This document shows, piece after piece, positions 45,706 to 55,919 of a stretch of 64,000 nt of DNA; the first letter of the stretch is position 1, and each line of letters starts with the position of its first letter. Origin of the DNA: an uncultured Pseudomonadota bacterium (lineage in GTDB: Bacteria > Pseudomonadota > Gammaproteobacteria > Methylococcales > Methylomonadaceae); assembly GCA_903834465.1 (NCBI GenBank), contig CAILJB010000045.1, forward strand, positions 1 through 64,000, given 5' to 3'. The notes under the pieces are model-generated. The model saw only the letters and a list, made by a program, of their open reading frames with translations, was not told where the DNA came from and searched no databases. A program made the translations under genes and the position numbers.

Positions 45706-48700
45706 TTAACTGCCGCAGCCTTCTTTGTGTTCGCGCACTTCAGCAACCGTACAGTTTCCATATCCGACTACGTCAGCACTGAGCGAACTCATGACAGATT
45801 TTTTCTTATCTTTGCCGTCATTGTTGTCAGCGGTGTTTGAATTTTTATTGTCTTCGGTCATTTGTGTTGCCGATTTTGCAGCACTGGTAGCCGCACTGCT
45901 TGCGCTTGACGGCACAACAGGTGGTGCAACCGTTGTGGGAACACCGACGCTACCGCCTGATGCCGAAATGTTTGACGCACCGACAACAGCATTTGCCGCA
46001 ATCACAATTTTGCCTCCGCTGATTCCCGCTTCGCCGGCATCAACAATGCCCGATGGTGCAGCGAGATAAACGTTACCTTGTTTTTTAGTGTTGTCCTGAG
46101 GATTGATGGTTTGAATGCCACTGCCAGAAACAACCGGCGGGAAAGTCGTGACGATATTGCCTAACGCATCAATGCTGGTAATCGGTGCAGGGGCAGAAAT
46201 GGCAGACTTCGCACCTTTTCCTGCATCGATATTGCCTTGCGATGACCAAATCGCAATATCCCCGCCGCCCATCGTAAACACGCGCGATTGATTCACGTTG
46301 AAACCACCACTCGTAAACGCGCTAATATCGCCTGATTGTTGCGCGACAATACCGAGTTTATCTGCGCCTTTTTGAATGCCGCCAACCATGCCCGCTAAAC
46401 CAACATTTACCGAGCCATTTGGAATCGCTAAATAAATATCTCCGCCGGCTAAGGTTTTAATTTGACTAAATACTAACGACAAATTACCGGTATTTTTGCT
46501 TAAGGGGAAAAGGGCATTAATTGCATCATAGCCTTTTTGGTAAGCGGCTTTACGTTCATTTTGAGGGGCTACCGCTGCCGTTTCTGCAGATTGTTTGATG
46601 TCATTAAACAGCGTGTCTAACGCCGTTTTATCGATGGCTTCATTTGTACCTGCTAATACCGAAATACTCGCGCCTTCAGCGGACAAAACAGAATTTTTGG
46701 TATTACCGATGGTGTTAATCCCTGCGCTGCCGCCTAAACTGATATTGCGTCTGGCTTGCACTTGCAATTCGCCATCACCACCTAATTCGATTTGTTTATC
46801 GTTACTTTGCACCACACCGTTATCGTTGATAAGTGCGTCAAAAGTGATGTCCCGTCCTGCGCTAATGCTGGTAATGTCTGATGTTTTTAGTTGTTGCGCG
46901 GATAAACTCAAATTTTGAATATCTTTGCCTGCGCTAAACTCGGAGGCTTGCGGGATAAAAAACGTCACATCGGAATTAGATGGAAACGCGATGCTGCCAA
47001 AATTTGCACGAATAATCGGTTTATTCGTATCATTCAAATGCAATGGTTGCGGGGCGTGAATCAATATCGGATTCGGTGTAGAAGGATCGAGGCGTTCACG
47101 CGCGTTGATGATGTTGTCGGCTAAACTGCCTTCTAATTGTTGTGCTGGATGTTGAACATTGGGCAATAAATCAGGATTTGCATCGGACATATTAACGTTA
47201 ATCAATTGCCCCGCCGTGTCATCGACACCGATATTGTTATTCGCTAGCAATGTCAATTTCCCTTGCGCTGATGGAAATAACGTCATGGAATTATCGATGC
47301 GTAAATCACCCGATAATGCGGTGGAATTTAACGTTTGTGGATAAACGGTGTATTCAAAACCGGTTTCTGAATCATTTTCTTGATGTTTGTCGGCTTTAAT
47401 TGCAGCAATATCATTTTGCAAAATCACATTACCTGCGGTGGCAGCAAGGTCAACGGCACTATTCTCGCCATAAGTGAAGAAACGCGAATCACCACCGGCA
47501 GCATTAGGCAATAACACGTTTTGTTTCAAGACAGTTGGATTGAAAACAGAGGCAATATTGATATTTTGTCGCGCTTGAATATTGAAATTTGCATCGCCTA
47601 ATTCAAGCAACGCGCCCAAGTTATTGGTGGTCGAAATCGCAACACTGCCACCGGCATTTAATGTTCCTGTGCCTTTAGCAACGAAATATTCGCCGCCAAC
47701 AATGTCGTTGCCAGCGTTAATATTTAAATTGCCGCCACCATTTACGATGGTGTCATTTTCAGTCCACTGATTTGTTGCCATAGTGCTTAATTTACCAAAC
47801 GGTTTGCCCGTAGTTGGTAACATCACGGATAAATTTTGAACGTCGCCACCGGCGTTAATATTGACATCTCCGCCCCCTAATGCGCCAACATTTTGATTAA
47901 AACTATGGATACCCGTGTCACCCGTATTAGGTTTATCACCACTAAGATTGATTCCCCACGCGGTCGGACGATTGTTTTCATCTATCACACCGCTACGCAC
48001 CAGCCAATCGCTGATTTCTTGTCCTGTATCGATGCCGCTGATATTACCGCCAGCGTTTAAGTTAATTGCCCCGCCGTGCGTTGGATATTCCGCGACACGA
48101 TATTGAAGACCTAACAAATTTTCATCCACATAGCCGTAACGCAATAATGTATTCATTTGCGTTGGATCTAAACGATTGAGGTAATCGGCTTCGCTTTCGC
48201 CTATTTTTTGTGCGGGAACGTTTGGAATTTCACCGTTGAGTAATTGTGTTTTAGTATAAAGTGCTGGTGTACCGGCGGTATAAATTGCCGCTGCGTCGCT
48301 GGGATTTTCACTGTCACTGACAAATTGAATATTGCTACCGGCTTTAATATCGATTTGCCCCGTGCCTGTTCTGACCATCACTTGCGATGCAGAGGATGCC
48401 GCGTTGCCATATTCATCGACCGGAAAATAAGAATTAGCTAGTTTGACATTGCCACCTGCGACAATGTTGTAACTCCAAGATAAACCCGATTGCAATACGT
48501 CTTGGAAAATATTAGACGGGTCTGTGCCAGGCAAATTTGTATTAGCAAACGCATCAGTTATCGACGCATTGATTAACACATCTTTTGCGGCTTTCAATGT
48601 TAAAAATCCAGGTAGTTGAGCTTCACCATAACGCCAATTTAATTCCGTCAGTCCCGTGCTGTCGTTGACATGATTACTCATGAAATCCCAGCCGCTCGAT

Positions 48701-51700
48701 AACGTTAAATCACCATTGCTGCGAATTTCAATTCCCGGTAGCAAACTGATATTCGCGCCGGAATTATTTTGCAAGCGTGGCGCTGCATTCATAAAGTCAG
48801 CGGTTTCCGTTTGCCAAGTGGCAATAGCTGTACTGTCTATGTCGTTTTGATTGTCGTAAACGCGCGTTGCTTCTAAGATTGTTCGCGTTGCATCTGCACC
48901 TTTGATGTTAGTATTTATATCGCTGATATTAACGGTATGTGCGCTGTCATTTCTGCCGGTGCGTAAATGCACTAAACCGCCGTCACCATTTAAACCGCCT
49001 GAAACATCAATTAACGCCCCTTTTGCTGACAAATCCAACAAACCGCTATTTGTGTCATCACGATGAACCGTATCTAACGTCACACTTCCGCCGTTTGAAT
49101 CAGCAGTATTTGTTGTAGCGAGAATTTTTGCGCTCGAACCTAAACTAATGCCATCATGTCCATAAATAGAAACTGAATCCGCTTGTGCGCCGCTGGTGTC
49201 AATTGTTCCGTTTACAACAATTTTTCCTTGATCGGCTGCTAATTCAAATTGGTTCGCTTTAATTTGGTCAGTTGCGGCAATATTTATGTCGCCGCTGTGT
49301 TGTTCTAAATTTAACGATTGACTAAAACCTGCACCGGCTAATTTGCTATTTAACGCGGAGAAATCCCCCAAATTATTCACATCCAAACTTAACGCCCCAG
49401 AATCTGCGCTAATCGAACCATTCCACGCAAATTTTCCCTTCGGAGCAGTAATATTTAATGTGCCGACATGATTGATTGTGGCATTTTGCGCCAGCGTAAT
49501 ATTGCCTTTAGTAGCAGATAATTGCACTGTACCGGCGGGTGAGATTTTATTAACCGAATCGAATGCAACTGTTTTTCCTGAAACATCAATTGCGCTGCCA
49601 TCATTGAGCGCAATATCACCTTGCAACGCATTGAGTTTTAGCGTTCCAGACTGTAAATCAAAACGCCCGCTACTGTTAATGCTATCAGCGGTAATTGCCC
49701 ACGAACCGCCTAAATCATTGGTTTGAGTGGTTGATTGTGTTGGCGAAGCGAGCGTGACATTGTAACCGCTTGCATCAATTTGCGTGGTCGAACCATTATC
49801 GCCCGAAAAACTTGCCGCATTTGCTGTTAAATTCGCTGCTACACGCAAATCACCTGCTGGACTTAAACTACTATTTCCCGTATCTGTGGCAAAAACTTGC
49901 CCTAAACCTTTGAGACTTTCGCTAGCATTGAGATTAACTTGATTGAATCCGCTAATGGCATATTGACCGCTGCCCAATTGAATATTTTTAGCCGTTAAAT
50001 TTAGCGTACCAGTAGCGTTACTATCGCTGGAAGATGTCGCGTTATGATTCGACAACGTGATGTTACCAGCAGTAATCGTCGCCGTTTTATCGGTATTATC
50101 CATGCCTCGAATCGCTGCTGCATCGATTGCCAATTCATTGGTTTTCAAATTTACCGCGCCATAAATATCAAGATCGCTGCGGCTATTTAACTTTAATTCA
50201 TCAAGATTGAACGACGTTGATGACAAGACTAATCCCGATGTGTTAGCCGGCGCATTGCCCAAACTGATACGACTAGCATTTAAAGCTAACGAGCCGCCGT
50301 TCATTGCAATATCGCCGGCAAAAACGGTGTCTTTGGTCGAGTCGAGCAACATCGAATTATCAGATTGCAGTTTCGCGCCTTTTTCGACAATTAAAACGCC
50401 AGCATCGCCCGTCACATTGCCATCGCGTACAACTTCAGTTTGTCCAAACGATGACACGCGCAATAATGCACCATCGCTAGACATTACCGGATTACCGCTG
50501 TTGTCGGCAATAGGATTTCCATTACTGTCAAGGGCTGGCGTGTTACTTGTTACAAACAGTGTTTCGCTAGGCACATTTGTTTTGCCTTGACTGATTACTT
50601 CTGCGCCAGATGCAATTTTCAGCGTATCTTTTGCCGCCAATAATATTTCTGAACCTTGTAAATTCACATCTCCGGCTATCGTTAATGTTTGCGAATTAAC
50701 GGTGATGAGCTGTCCATCTTTGTTTTTACTACGCACACCACCTAACAGCAAACTGGGCGCATTGAGTTTATTCAAATCATCAACGGATAACGTCACCGTA
50801 TCGCCATCGGTAATAACATCTTCCGGGCGACGACCAACAATTGCCAAATGGTCAGCACTAATATCAACTGAACCACCTAACCCGTTGCCAACGGGTTTTG
50901 CATCTAATTCGGCACTTAAAGATAATTTCGTTTGCGCGGCAATCGCTAAACTACCTGCATCCTGAGGTAATTGTGGCGCAATCGTGCCGTTTTGTGCGGC
51001 GTTAGCTGGGAAAAAATCGTTGGCAAAATAATCGGTATATTGGGAATAATCTCGTGCGACACTGCCTTTTTGCACCGCAAAACCTTGCCACCGTGCATCT
51101 TGAATTCCAGCATCCGCTACGCCGTAACGCCCAGCAACAATGGTCGTGCCTGAAATATCGGTTAGCGTTTGATTGGGTTGCCAATCTTGCGTATTAGCTT
51201 GTGGCGTAACTAAGTAAGCATCGGGTAATAACGCATAATGTGCAGGTAAAAGTGTGTACCAACCTGCTGCTAGTCCTGCGCCCGCACTGAGGTAGACACT
51301 GTCACCGACTTTAAGATTAGAATTTGCCGATTCCAGCGGGTCAACTGGCGTAAGCGCATGACCTAAATTCGGTAACACAGCAAATTTTTGATTAGTATTT
51401 AAAATATCGTTCGTGCCACCTGCACCAGTGATAAATTCATACGCATACAAATCGCCGCCACCGTTCAAATTCACGGTTGCACCTTTATCTAACGCGACTT
51501 CTTTACCGGTGAGTGTTAAACGTTTTTCGGGCGGCGTGGCAACCACTAACGCTACACTCGCTTGAGCATCAAACGGATACAACCAATTTAATCCGCCTGA
51601 ACCTTGTCCGAATGGCACGGTTACGCCATCACCAGAAACAGACGTTACGCTTCCTGTTGCTAAATGTAATTGATTAGTAGCATTAAGATTTAGCGTACCG

Positions 51701-54700
51701 AATGGGACTTTAAGTGTGCCGTTTTGATTGATATTTGCCGCATTGATACTTAACAAACCAGCGGCAGAATAAACCGGTGTTGCAACTGAGCCGCTGTGAT
51801 TGATGGTGACGGTGCTGCTGTCACCGCCGATAGAAAATTTATAATTACTCAATGTGGCGGGATAAACCTGCGCGGCAGTAAGCGTTAAATCGCCGTCTAA
51901 TTTGAATTCACCTAAATAATCTTTACTATCTGTGCGAACACGAATGCCTTGGGTGCGAATATCCCCATCACTAGCCAAATTAACTTGATTAAAACCGTTA
52001 AAACTCAAGCCACCGATTAAATCAATATTTTTCGCCGCAACTGAAAATTTGCCTTGTCCGCTCATTGCCGCCGGTGCAAGCGTACTGGAAAATGTGCCAT
52101 CACCTAAATCGGTATCTAATCGACTTTTACTTGAACCCAATGCCGCGTAAGCGGTATTTAATTGCACATTGCCATTGCTGGTTTGCAATTGTGGCGTATC
52201 TAAAATGATTTGTTTTGCTGCATTCAGCGTAACATCACCGTTAAATAAAATACTGCCTGCATAATCACCACTCGCACCGATAACATCGGTTTTAAACGCT
52301 AACGATGCAAACCCCGCATTGTTGAGTTGCTGGCTATTTAATAACGCGCGACCGCTGTAATTTTCCGAGGCAAGTTCATCGCCTTGATGCACGGTCGTTG
52401 CAAGATTTGGCGTAACGACGGTTGTGATTTCAATGGTGCGAGGCAAAGCATTATTTTCATCATCAGGAAATAATCCACCGCTAATTGCCACATCCGGTTT
52501 GTTGCGTAAACCACTATTTAATTCAACCGATAACGAACCACCTGCCGCACCATCGCCGCCTTTCGCTTGAAAATTACCATCAGCAATTATGCCTTCGCCT
52601 GCTTTCAAACTAATCGTGCCACCGGGTGACGCGATGTTTTGGCTCACAAACGTTGAACCTTGTGGAATATCGAGTTTTTTTGAACTGCCCGACACATCAA
52701 TGGCGGATTGCGTACGCGTAACGATATAACCGCGTTTTGCCGTTAATGAAATATTGCCACCTGCTAAAACATCGCCCATTGTTAAATTTAACGAATTAAG
52801 TTTTGGTTTGAACACACCTTGCGCGATTAAGCGACTATCTGAACTAAGCCAAATGCCTTGCGAGGCAAAAAAACCTGTATCGCCACCACTGGGCGTATTC
52901 AGTGTTAAATTGATATTCCCCGCTGGCGCGTTAATCGTACCATTGATAAAAATTGAGGTGTCCGAATTTAGGTTAATCGTGGCTTGTGTATCGCCTTGAA
53001 TCGATGCACCTTTGCCAAGCGTTAAGGATTCGGCGCGATTTTGTGCTAACAGTTCACTAAAGGACAATGTGAGATTGGTTGGATTCCGCAATTCGTCCGG
53101 CAAAATAATGGCTGTGCCAATATCAGTTAAATGACTGCCCGTTGCTTTGGTAGAGGCATCGCCGTTAAGTTGAATATTTTGTTGTTGTAGTTTGAGTTGC
53201 GCGTTATTGGCAATTGTTAAACCATAAACGCTAGAGCTAACATCGTAAGACGCAAACCCGTTTTGCTGGAAAAAATCAGGATTTAAAATCAACGGTTGCG
53301 TAGTTGACGCATTGCGTTTTGGCGCATCACTCGCGTTTCCAATCACAACTTCATTGCTACTCAAACGTAAACTGCCACCTTGATTGATGCCAAAGCCGGA
53401 AAGTTTCCCATCTAAAATTAGATTCGCATTTTGTCCCCCCGCGTCATGATTGGCAGCGGCTAAATCAATGGCACCTGCTTTTCCAGCTGTGATTTTATTA
53501 TTACTGTTCAACCACGCGCCACCACTGACATCAATGCGACTACCGGTTGTTAAATGTAAATCACCTTGTTCGGCATGAAGAATGACTGAGCCGCCATCGA
53601 GAGCTAATGGATTCAACGTGTTATCTGTGCTGTCATTTGTCCATAATCCGGCAACATCGATAACCGCAGAATTTCCTAACGTAATCGGATTTGGCAACAA
53701 ATTACCGTCAATTTTAATCGGCTCGAAATCAACTTTTCCGGATGGCGAAATAATCGAACCTTGCACATCAAACCCCGTTGCTGCAATTTTCAAATTCGCA
53801 TTAGTGGGCAAATTCACCACCGCATTTTGAGCAATATTGACCGCATCATTGGTTTTAATATCGATGTTTGAAATGCCTGCCTTTTGAAATGTATTGGCGG
53901 CTAAATTTAACGCAATGGGATTTGTTGAATTTTTCGCATTTCTGGGTAGAGCATCTGTTGCACTCATTGCCGTTGGATTCGCTGTTTCTGAGAAATCAAT
54001 AGCTTGTTTGCTTAACAAATTGTTATTACTTAAATCCAACGATAAGGAACTGCCAGCAGCTTGTTGAGCGGCGGTACGTTGATAAATACCGGCAACCGTT
54101 TCGCCTTTTAATGTCCCATCTAATACAGCCTCATAACTGTTAATGGTTAATGAACCGCCTTGTTTTCCTTCCACATAACCTGACGCGACATAAGAACTCG
54201 TAGTGATACCATTGTAAGTACGATTTGGATCAGCCGTTGCAATGGGAAATACTTGCCCGTTGGAGGTGAGTTGCGTGGTAGTAATATTGCCATCTTGATA
54301 TTTGATTGAACCACCCGAAAAATCCAATGTACTTTGGGCTTGCGTGATAACATCACCGCTAGATTTAAGCGTAATGCTTCCACCGCTGGTGCTGCGTTCA
54401 TCAATGTTACGAGCAATGCGGTCAACGGCACCTTTTATGTCGGCAATCGGAACCGTTGCGCTGGTTAAATTACCGCTACTGTCTTTGGTTAGCGTTGCAT
54501 CACGAACATCAACAGAAATTGTTGATCCATACAAAATCCCGTCACGTTGTAACGGTGAATCGCGTAATTCATTTTTACGAAGTTCAACTTGAACAACATT
54601 ACTTTCCATTGGAAAAATGACATCTTTTACACCTGAAACATCGACTTTACTGCCTGCGTCTAAATAAATTCGTGCATCACCTTTTTGGGTACTGTCCGTA

Positions 54701-55917
54701 GGATTATCGATTGCCGTGATATTGACTTGCCCTGATTTCGCTTCGACAACGGAACTATTATCTAAAACAACATCGTGTGCGCTGATTTCAATTTGTGACG
54801 GCGTTTGGGCTTGTGCATCGATAGCCGTATCACTTTTGTTACTGTCTAAATCTACGCTGGTGCGACTATCGCTACTCAAATGTACAGTAGCTTTTGTACC
54901 TAAACCATCACCTAAATCTTCCGTTCTCACAGTGCCTTTGGGTAATAATTTTCCACCTGTCCCCGCAGGGTCTTGGATACCTTCACGCGCTAATAAGCGA
55001 ACTGAACCATTGAGGCGCACCGAAGTCGTCGCTGAAACACTGCCTTTTTGATTGACTGCAAAACCCAGCAAACTCACGTTGCCACGTTCCGCAAGCACTT
55101 TACCGACATTATCAACTTCGCCGCCCGTACCAACTTCAACCAATAAACCGCGTGTTGACGAATCACTGCTCGCTTCTTGCAAGTAGACTTTATCTTTAGC
55201 GGCGGCAAGAATGGCTTGTCCATCTGGCGTTTCAATTGTGCCTTCATTATCAATGCTCGGCGCGGCAATAATAACTCGTCCGCCTGCTGCATTGGTTTTG
55301 ATACTCGCACCTTTGGCGACAATAATTTGAATTTTAATCGGGTCGCCGTGAGCATCTTTAAGCGGATTACCGTTGTTATCTTTGAGATAAATTTCGCCAT
55401 TGCCTTGCAACGCCGCCGTGCCATTAGTATCAAAGGCTTTCGTGATACCTTGTTGAAAAACATCGTTACTAATTCCCAACGTCGTCGCAACTAAAGAATT
55501 TACATTCACCTGCGAATTTTCACCAAACACAAAACCGTTTTGATTGACCAAATACACCTGCCCATTTGCCGAAATCGTCCCCATGATTTTGCTGGCATCG
55601 GCTTGATGAATATTATTTAATGCTACTGAACTCGTGGATGGTTGCTCAAAACGTACGCTGTTTTCTACGCCAACATTAAATTTTTGCCAATCTAAAACGG
55701 CTTTATCACTGCTTTGGTGAATGGTCATGTTTTGACCTGAAATCGATGCAGCAGCTTGACCTTGCGTCGCAATATCGACGGGCGTATTTGATAACGTGAC
55801 ATTGGCGGTGGGAACGGGCAACTCACCCGCATTCACTTGAATGTTAAACATCACACCACCCGCGATAAGTGTGCGAATGGCAATGACTAATGGTTTAAGA
55901 GAATAGTGTTTCGTCAT
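45706..55917 (-). CDS. Giant filamentous-haemagglutinin-like exoprotein (TpsA)
   Basis: About 3,403 residues. A signal peptide (~1-30) is followed by a two-partner-secretion domain (~33-300) with GQVYLVNQNGFVFGENSQV near 120 and LVATTLGIS, related to the NPNG/NPNL motifs. Thousands of residues of right-handed beta-helix follow, with recurring short repeats of the types GxIxLxA, SGTLxLxA and GxVxIxA. The C-terminus is a charged linker (TEDNKNSNTADNNDGKDKKK) and an end with two cysteines (YGNCTVAEVREHKEGCGS) that could form a loop anchoring the protein to its transporter. No toxin domain is evident. The start is ATG at 55917; a TTG at 55923 overlaps the transporter stop. Confidence 0.9.
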   Translation of the reverse strand: MTKHYSLKPLVIAIRTLIAGGVMFNIQVNAGELPVPTANVTLSNTPVDIATQGQAAASISGQNMTIHQSSDKAVLDWQKFNVGVENSVRFEQPSTSSVALNNIHQADASKIMGTISANGQVYLVNQNGFVFGENSQVNVNSLVATTLGISNDVFQQGITKAFDTNGTAALQGNGEIYLKDNNGNPLKDAHGDPIKIQIIVAKGASIKTNAAGGRVIIAAPSIDNEGTIETPDGQAILAAAKDKVYLQEASSDSSTRGLLVEVGTGGEVDNVGKVLAERGNVSLLGFAVNQKGSVSATTSVRLNGSVRLLAREGIQDPAGTGGKLLPKGTVRTEDLGDGLGTKATVHLSSDSRTSVDLDSNKSDTAIDAQAQTPSQIEISAHDVVLDNSSVVEAKSGQVNITAIDNPTDSTQKGDARIYLDAGSKVDVSGVKDVIFPMESNVVQVELRKNELRDSPLQRDGILYGSTISVDVRDATLTKDSSGNLTSATVPIADIKGAVDRIARNIDERSTSGGSITLKSSGDVITQAQSTLDFSGGSIKYQDGNITTTQLTSNGQVFPIATADPNRTYNGITTSSYVASGYVEGKQGGSLTINSYEAVLDGTLKGETVAGIYQRTAAQQAAGSSLSLDLSNNNLLSKQAIDFSETANPTAMSATDALPRNAKNSTNPIALNLAANTFQKAGISNIDIKTNDAVNIAQNAVVNLPTNANLKIAATGFDVQGSIISPSGKVDFEPIKIDGNLLPNPITLGNSAVIDVAGLWTNDSTDNTLNPLALDGGSVILHAEQGDLHLTTGSRIDVSGGAWLNSNNKITAGKAGAIDLAAANHDAGGQNANLILDGKLSGFGINQGGSLRLSSNEVVIGNASDAPKRNASTTQPLILNPDFFQQNGFASYDVSSSVYGLTIANNAQLKLQQQNIQLNGDASTKATGSHLTDIGTAIILPDELRNPTNLTLSFSELLAQNRAESLTLGKGASIQGDTQATINLNSDTSIFINGTINAPAGNINLTLNTPSGGDTGFFASQGIWLSSDSRLIAQGVFKPKLNSLNLTMGDVLAGGNISLTAKRGYIVTRTQSAIDVSGSSKKLDIPQGSTFVSQNIASPGGTISLKAGEGIIADGNFQAKGGDGAAGGSLSVELNSGLRNKPDVAISGGLFPDDENNALPRTIEITTVVTPNLATTVHQGDELASENYSGRALLNSQQLNNAGFASLAFKTDVIGASGDYAGSILFNGDVTLNAAKQIILDTPQLQTSNGNVQLNTAYAALGSSKSRLDTDLGDGTFSSTLAPAAMSGQGKFSVAAKNIDLIGGLSFNGFNQVNLASDGDIRTQGIRVRTDSKDYLGEFKLDGDLTLTAAQVYPATLSNYKFSIGGDSSTVTINHSGSVATPVYSAAGLLSINAANINQNGTLKVPFGTLNLNATNQLHLATGSVTSVSGDGVTVPFGQGSGGLNWLYPFDAQASVALVVATPPEKRLTLTGKEVALDKGATVNLNGGGDLYAYEFITGAGGTNDILNTNQKFAVLPNLGHALTPVDPLESANSNLKVGDSVYLSAGAGLAAGWYTLLPAHYALLPDAYLVTPQANTQDWQPNQTLTDISGTTIVAGRYGVADAGIQDARWQGFAVQKGSVARDYSQYTDYFANDFFPANAAQNGTIAPQLPQDAGSLAIAAQTKLSLSAELDAKPVGNGLGGSVDISADHLAIVGRRPEDVITDGDTVTLSVDDLNKLNAPSLLLGGVRSKNKDGQLITVNSQTLTIAGDVNLQGSEILLAAKDTLKIASGAEVISQGKTNVPSETLFVTSNTPALDSNGNPIADNSGNPVMSSDGALLRVSSFGQTEVVRDGNVTGDAGVLIVEKGAKLQSDNSMLLDSTKDTVFAGDIAMNGGSLALNASRISLGNAPANTSGLVLSSTSFNLDELKLNSRSDLDIYGAVNLKTNELAIDAAAIRGMDNTDKTATITAGNITLSNHNATSSSDSNATGTLNLTAKNIQLGSGQYAISGFNQVNLNASESLKGLGQVFATDTGNSSLSPAGDLRVAANLTANAASFSGDNGSTTQIDASGYNVTLASPTQSTTQTNDLGGSWAITADSINSSGRFDLQSGTLKLNALQGDIALNDGSAIDVSGKTVAFDSVNKISPAGTVQLSATKGNITLAQNATINHVGTLNITAPKGKFAWNGSISADSGALSLDVNNLGDFSALNSKLAGAGFSQSLNLEQHSGDINIAATDQIKANQFELAADQGKIVVNGTIDTSGAQADSVSIYGHDGISLGSSAKILATTNTADSNGGSVTLDTVHRDDTNSGLLDLSAKGALIDVSGGLNGDGGLVHLRTGRNDSAHTVNISDINTNIKGADATRTILEATRVYDNQNDIDSTAIATWQTETADFMNAAPRLQNNSGANISLLPGIEIRSNGDLTLSSGWDFMSNHVNDSTGLTELNWRYGEAQLPGFLTLKAAKDVLINASITDAFANTNLPGTDPSNIFQDVLQSGLSWSYNIVAGGNVKLANSYFPVDEYGNAASSASQVMVRTGTGQIDIKAGSNIQFVSDSENPSDAAAIYTAGTPALYTKTQLLNGEIPNVPAQKIGESEADYLNRLDPTQMNTLLRYGYVDENLLGLQYRVAEYPTHGGAINLNAGGNISGIDTGQEISDWLVRSGVIDENNRPTAWGINLSGDKPNTGDTGIHSFNQNVGALGGGDVNINAGGDVQNLSVMLPTTGKPFGKLSTMATNQWTENDTIVNGGGNLNINAGNDIVGGEYFVAKGTGTLNAGGSVAISTTNNLGALLELGDANFNIQARQNINIASVFNPTVLKQNVLLPNAAGGDSRFFTYGENSAVDLAATAGNVILQNDIAAIKADKHQENDSETGFEYTVYPQTLNSTALSGDLRIDNSMTLFPSAQGKLTLLANNNIGVDDTAGQLINVNMSDANPDLLPNVQHPAQQLEGSLADNIINARERLDPSTPNPILIHAPQPLHLNDTNKPIIRANFGSIAFPSNSDVTFFIPQASEFSAGKDIQNLSLSAQQLKTSDITSISAGRDITFDALINDNGVVQSNDKQIELGGDGELQVQARRNISLGGSAGINTIGNTKNSVLSAEGASISVLAGTNEAIDKTALDTLFNDIKQSAETAAVAPQNERKAAYQKGYDAINALFPLSKNTGNLSLVFSQIKTLAGGDIYLAIPNGSVNVGLAGMVGGIQKGADKLGIVAQQSGDISAFTSGGFNVNQSRVFTMGGGDIAIWSSQGNIDAGKGAKSAISAPAPITSIDALGNIVTTFPPVVSGSGIQTINPQDNTKKQGNVYLAAPSGIVDAGEAGISGGKIVIAANAVVGASNISASGGSVGVPTTVAPPVVPSSASSAATSAAKSATQMTEDNKNSNTADNNDGKDKKKSVMSSLSADVVGYGNCTVAEVREHKEGCGS

Positions 55918-55919
55918 AA

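Noticed and set aside
46595-55494. Many plus- and minus-strand frames of 60-145 codons inside the giant TpsA gene
   Set aside because: All are overlapped by a continuous 3,400-codon frame with signal peptide, secretion domain and beta-helix repeats; none has a ribosome site or recognisable domain.
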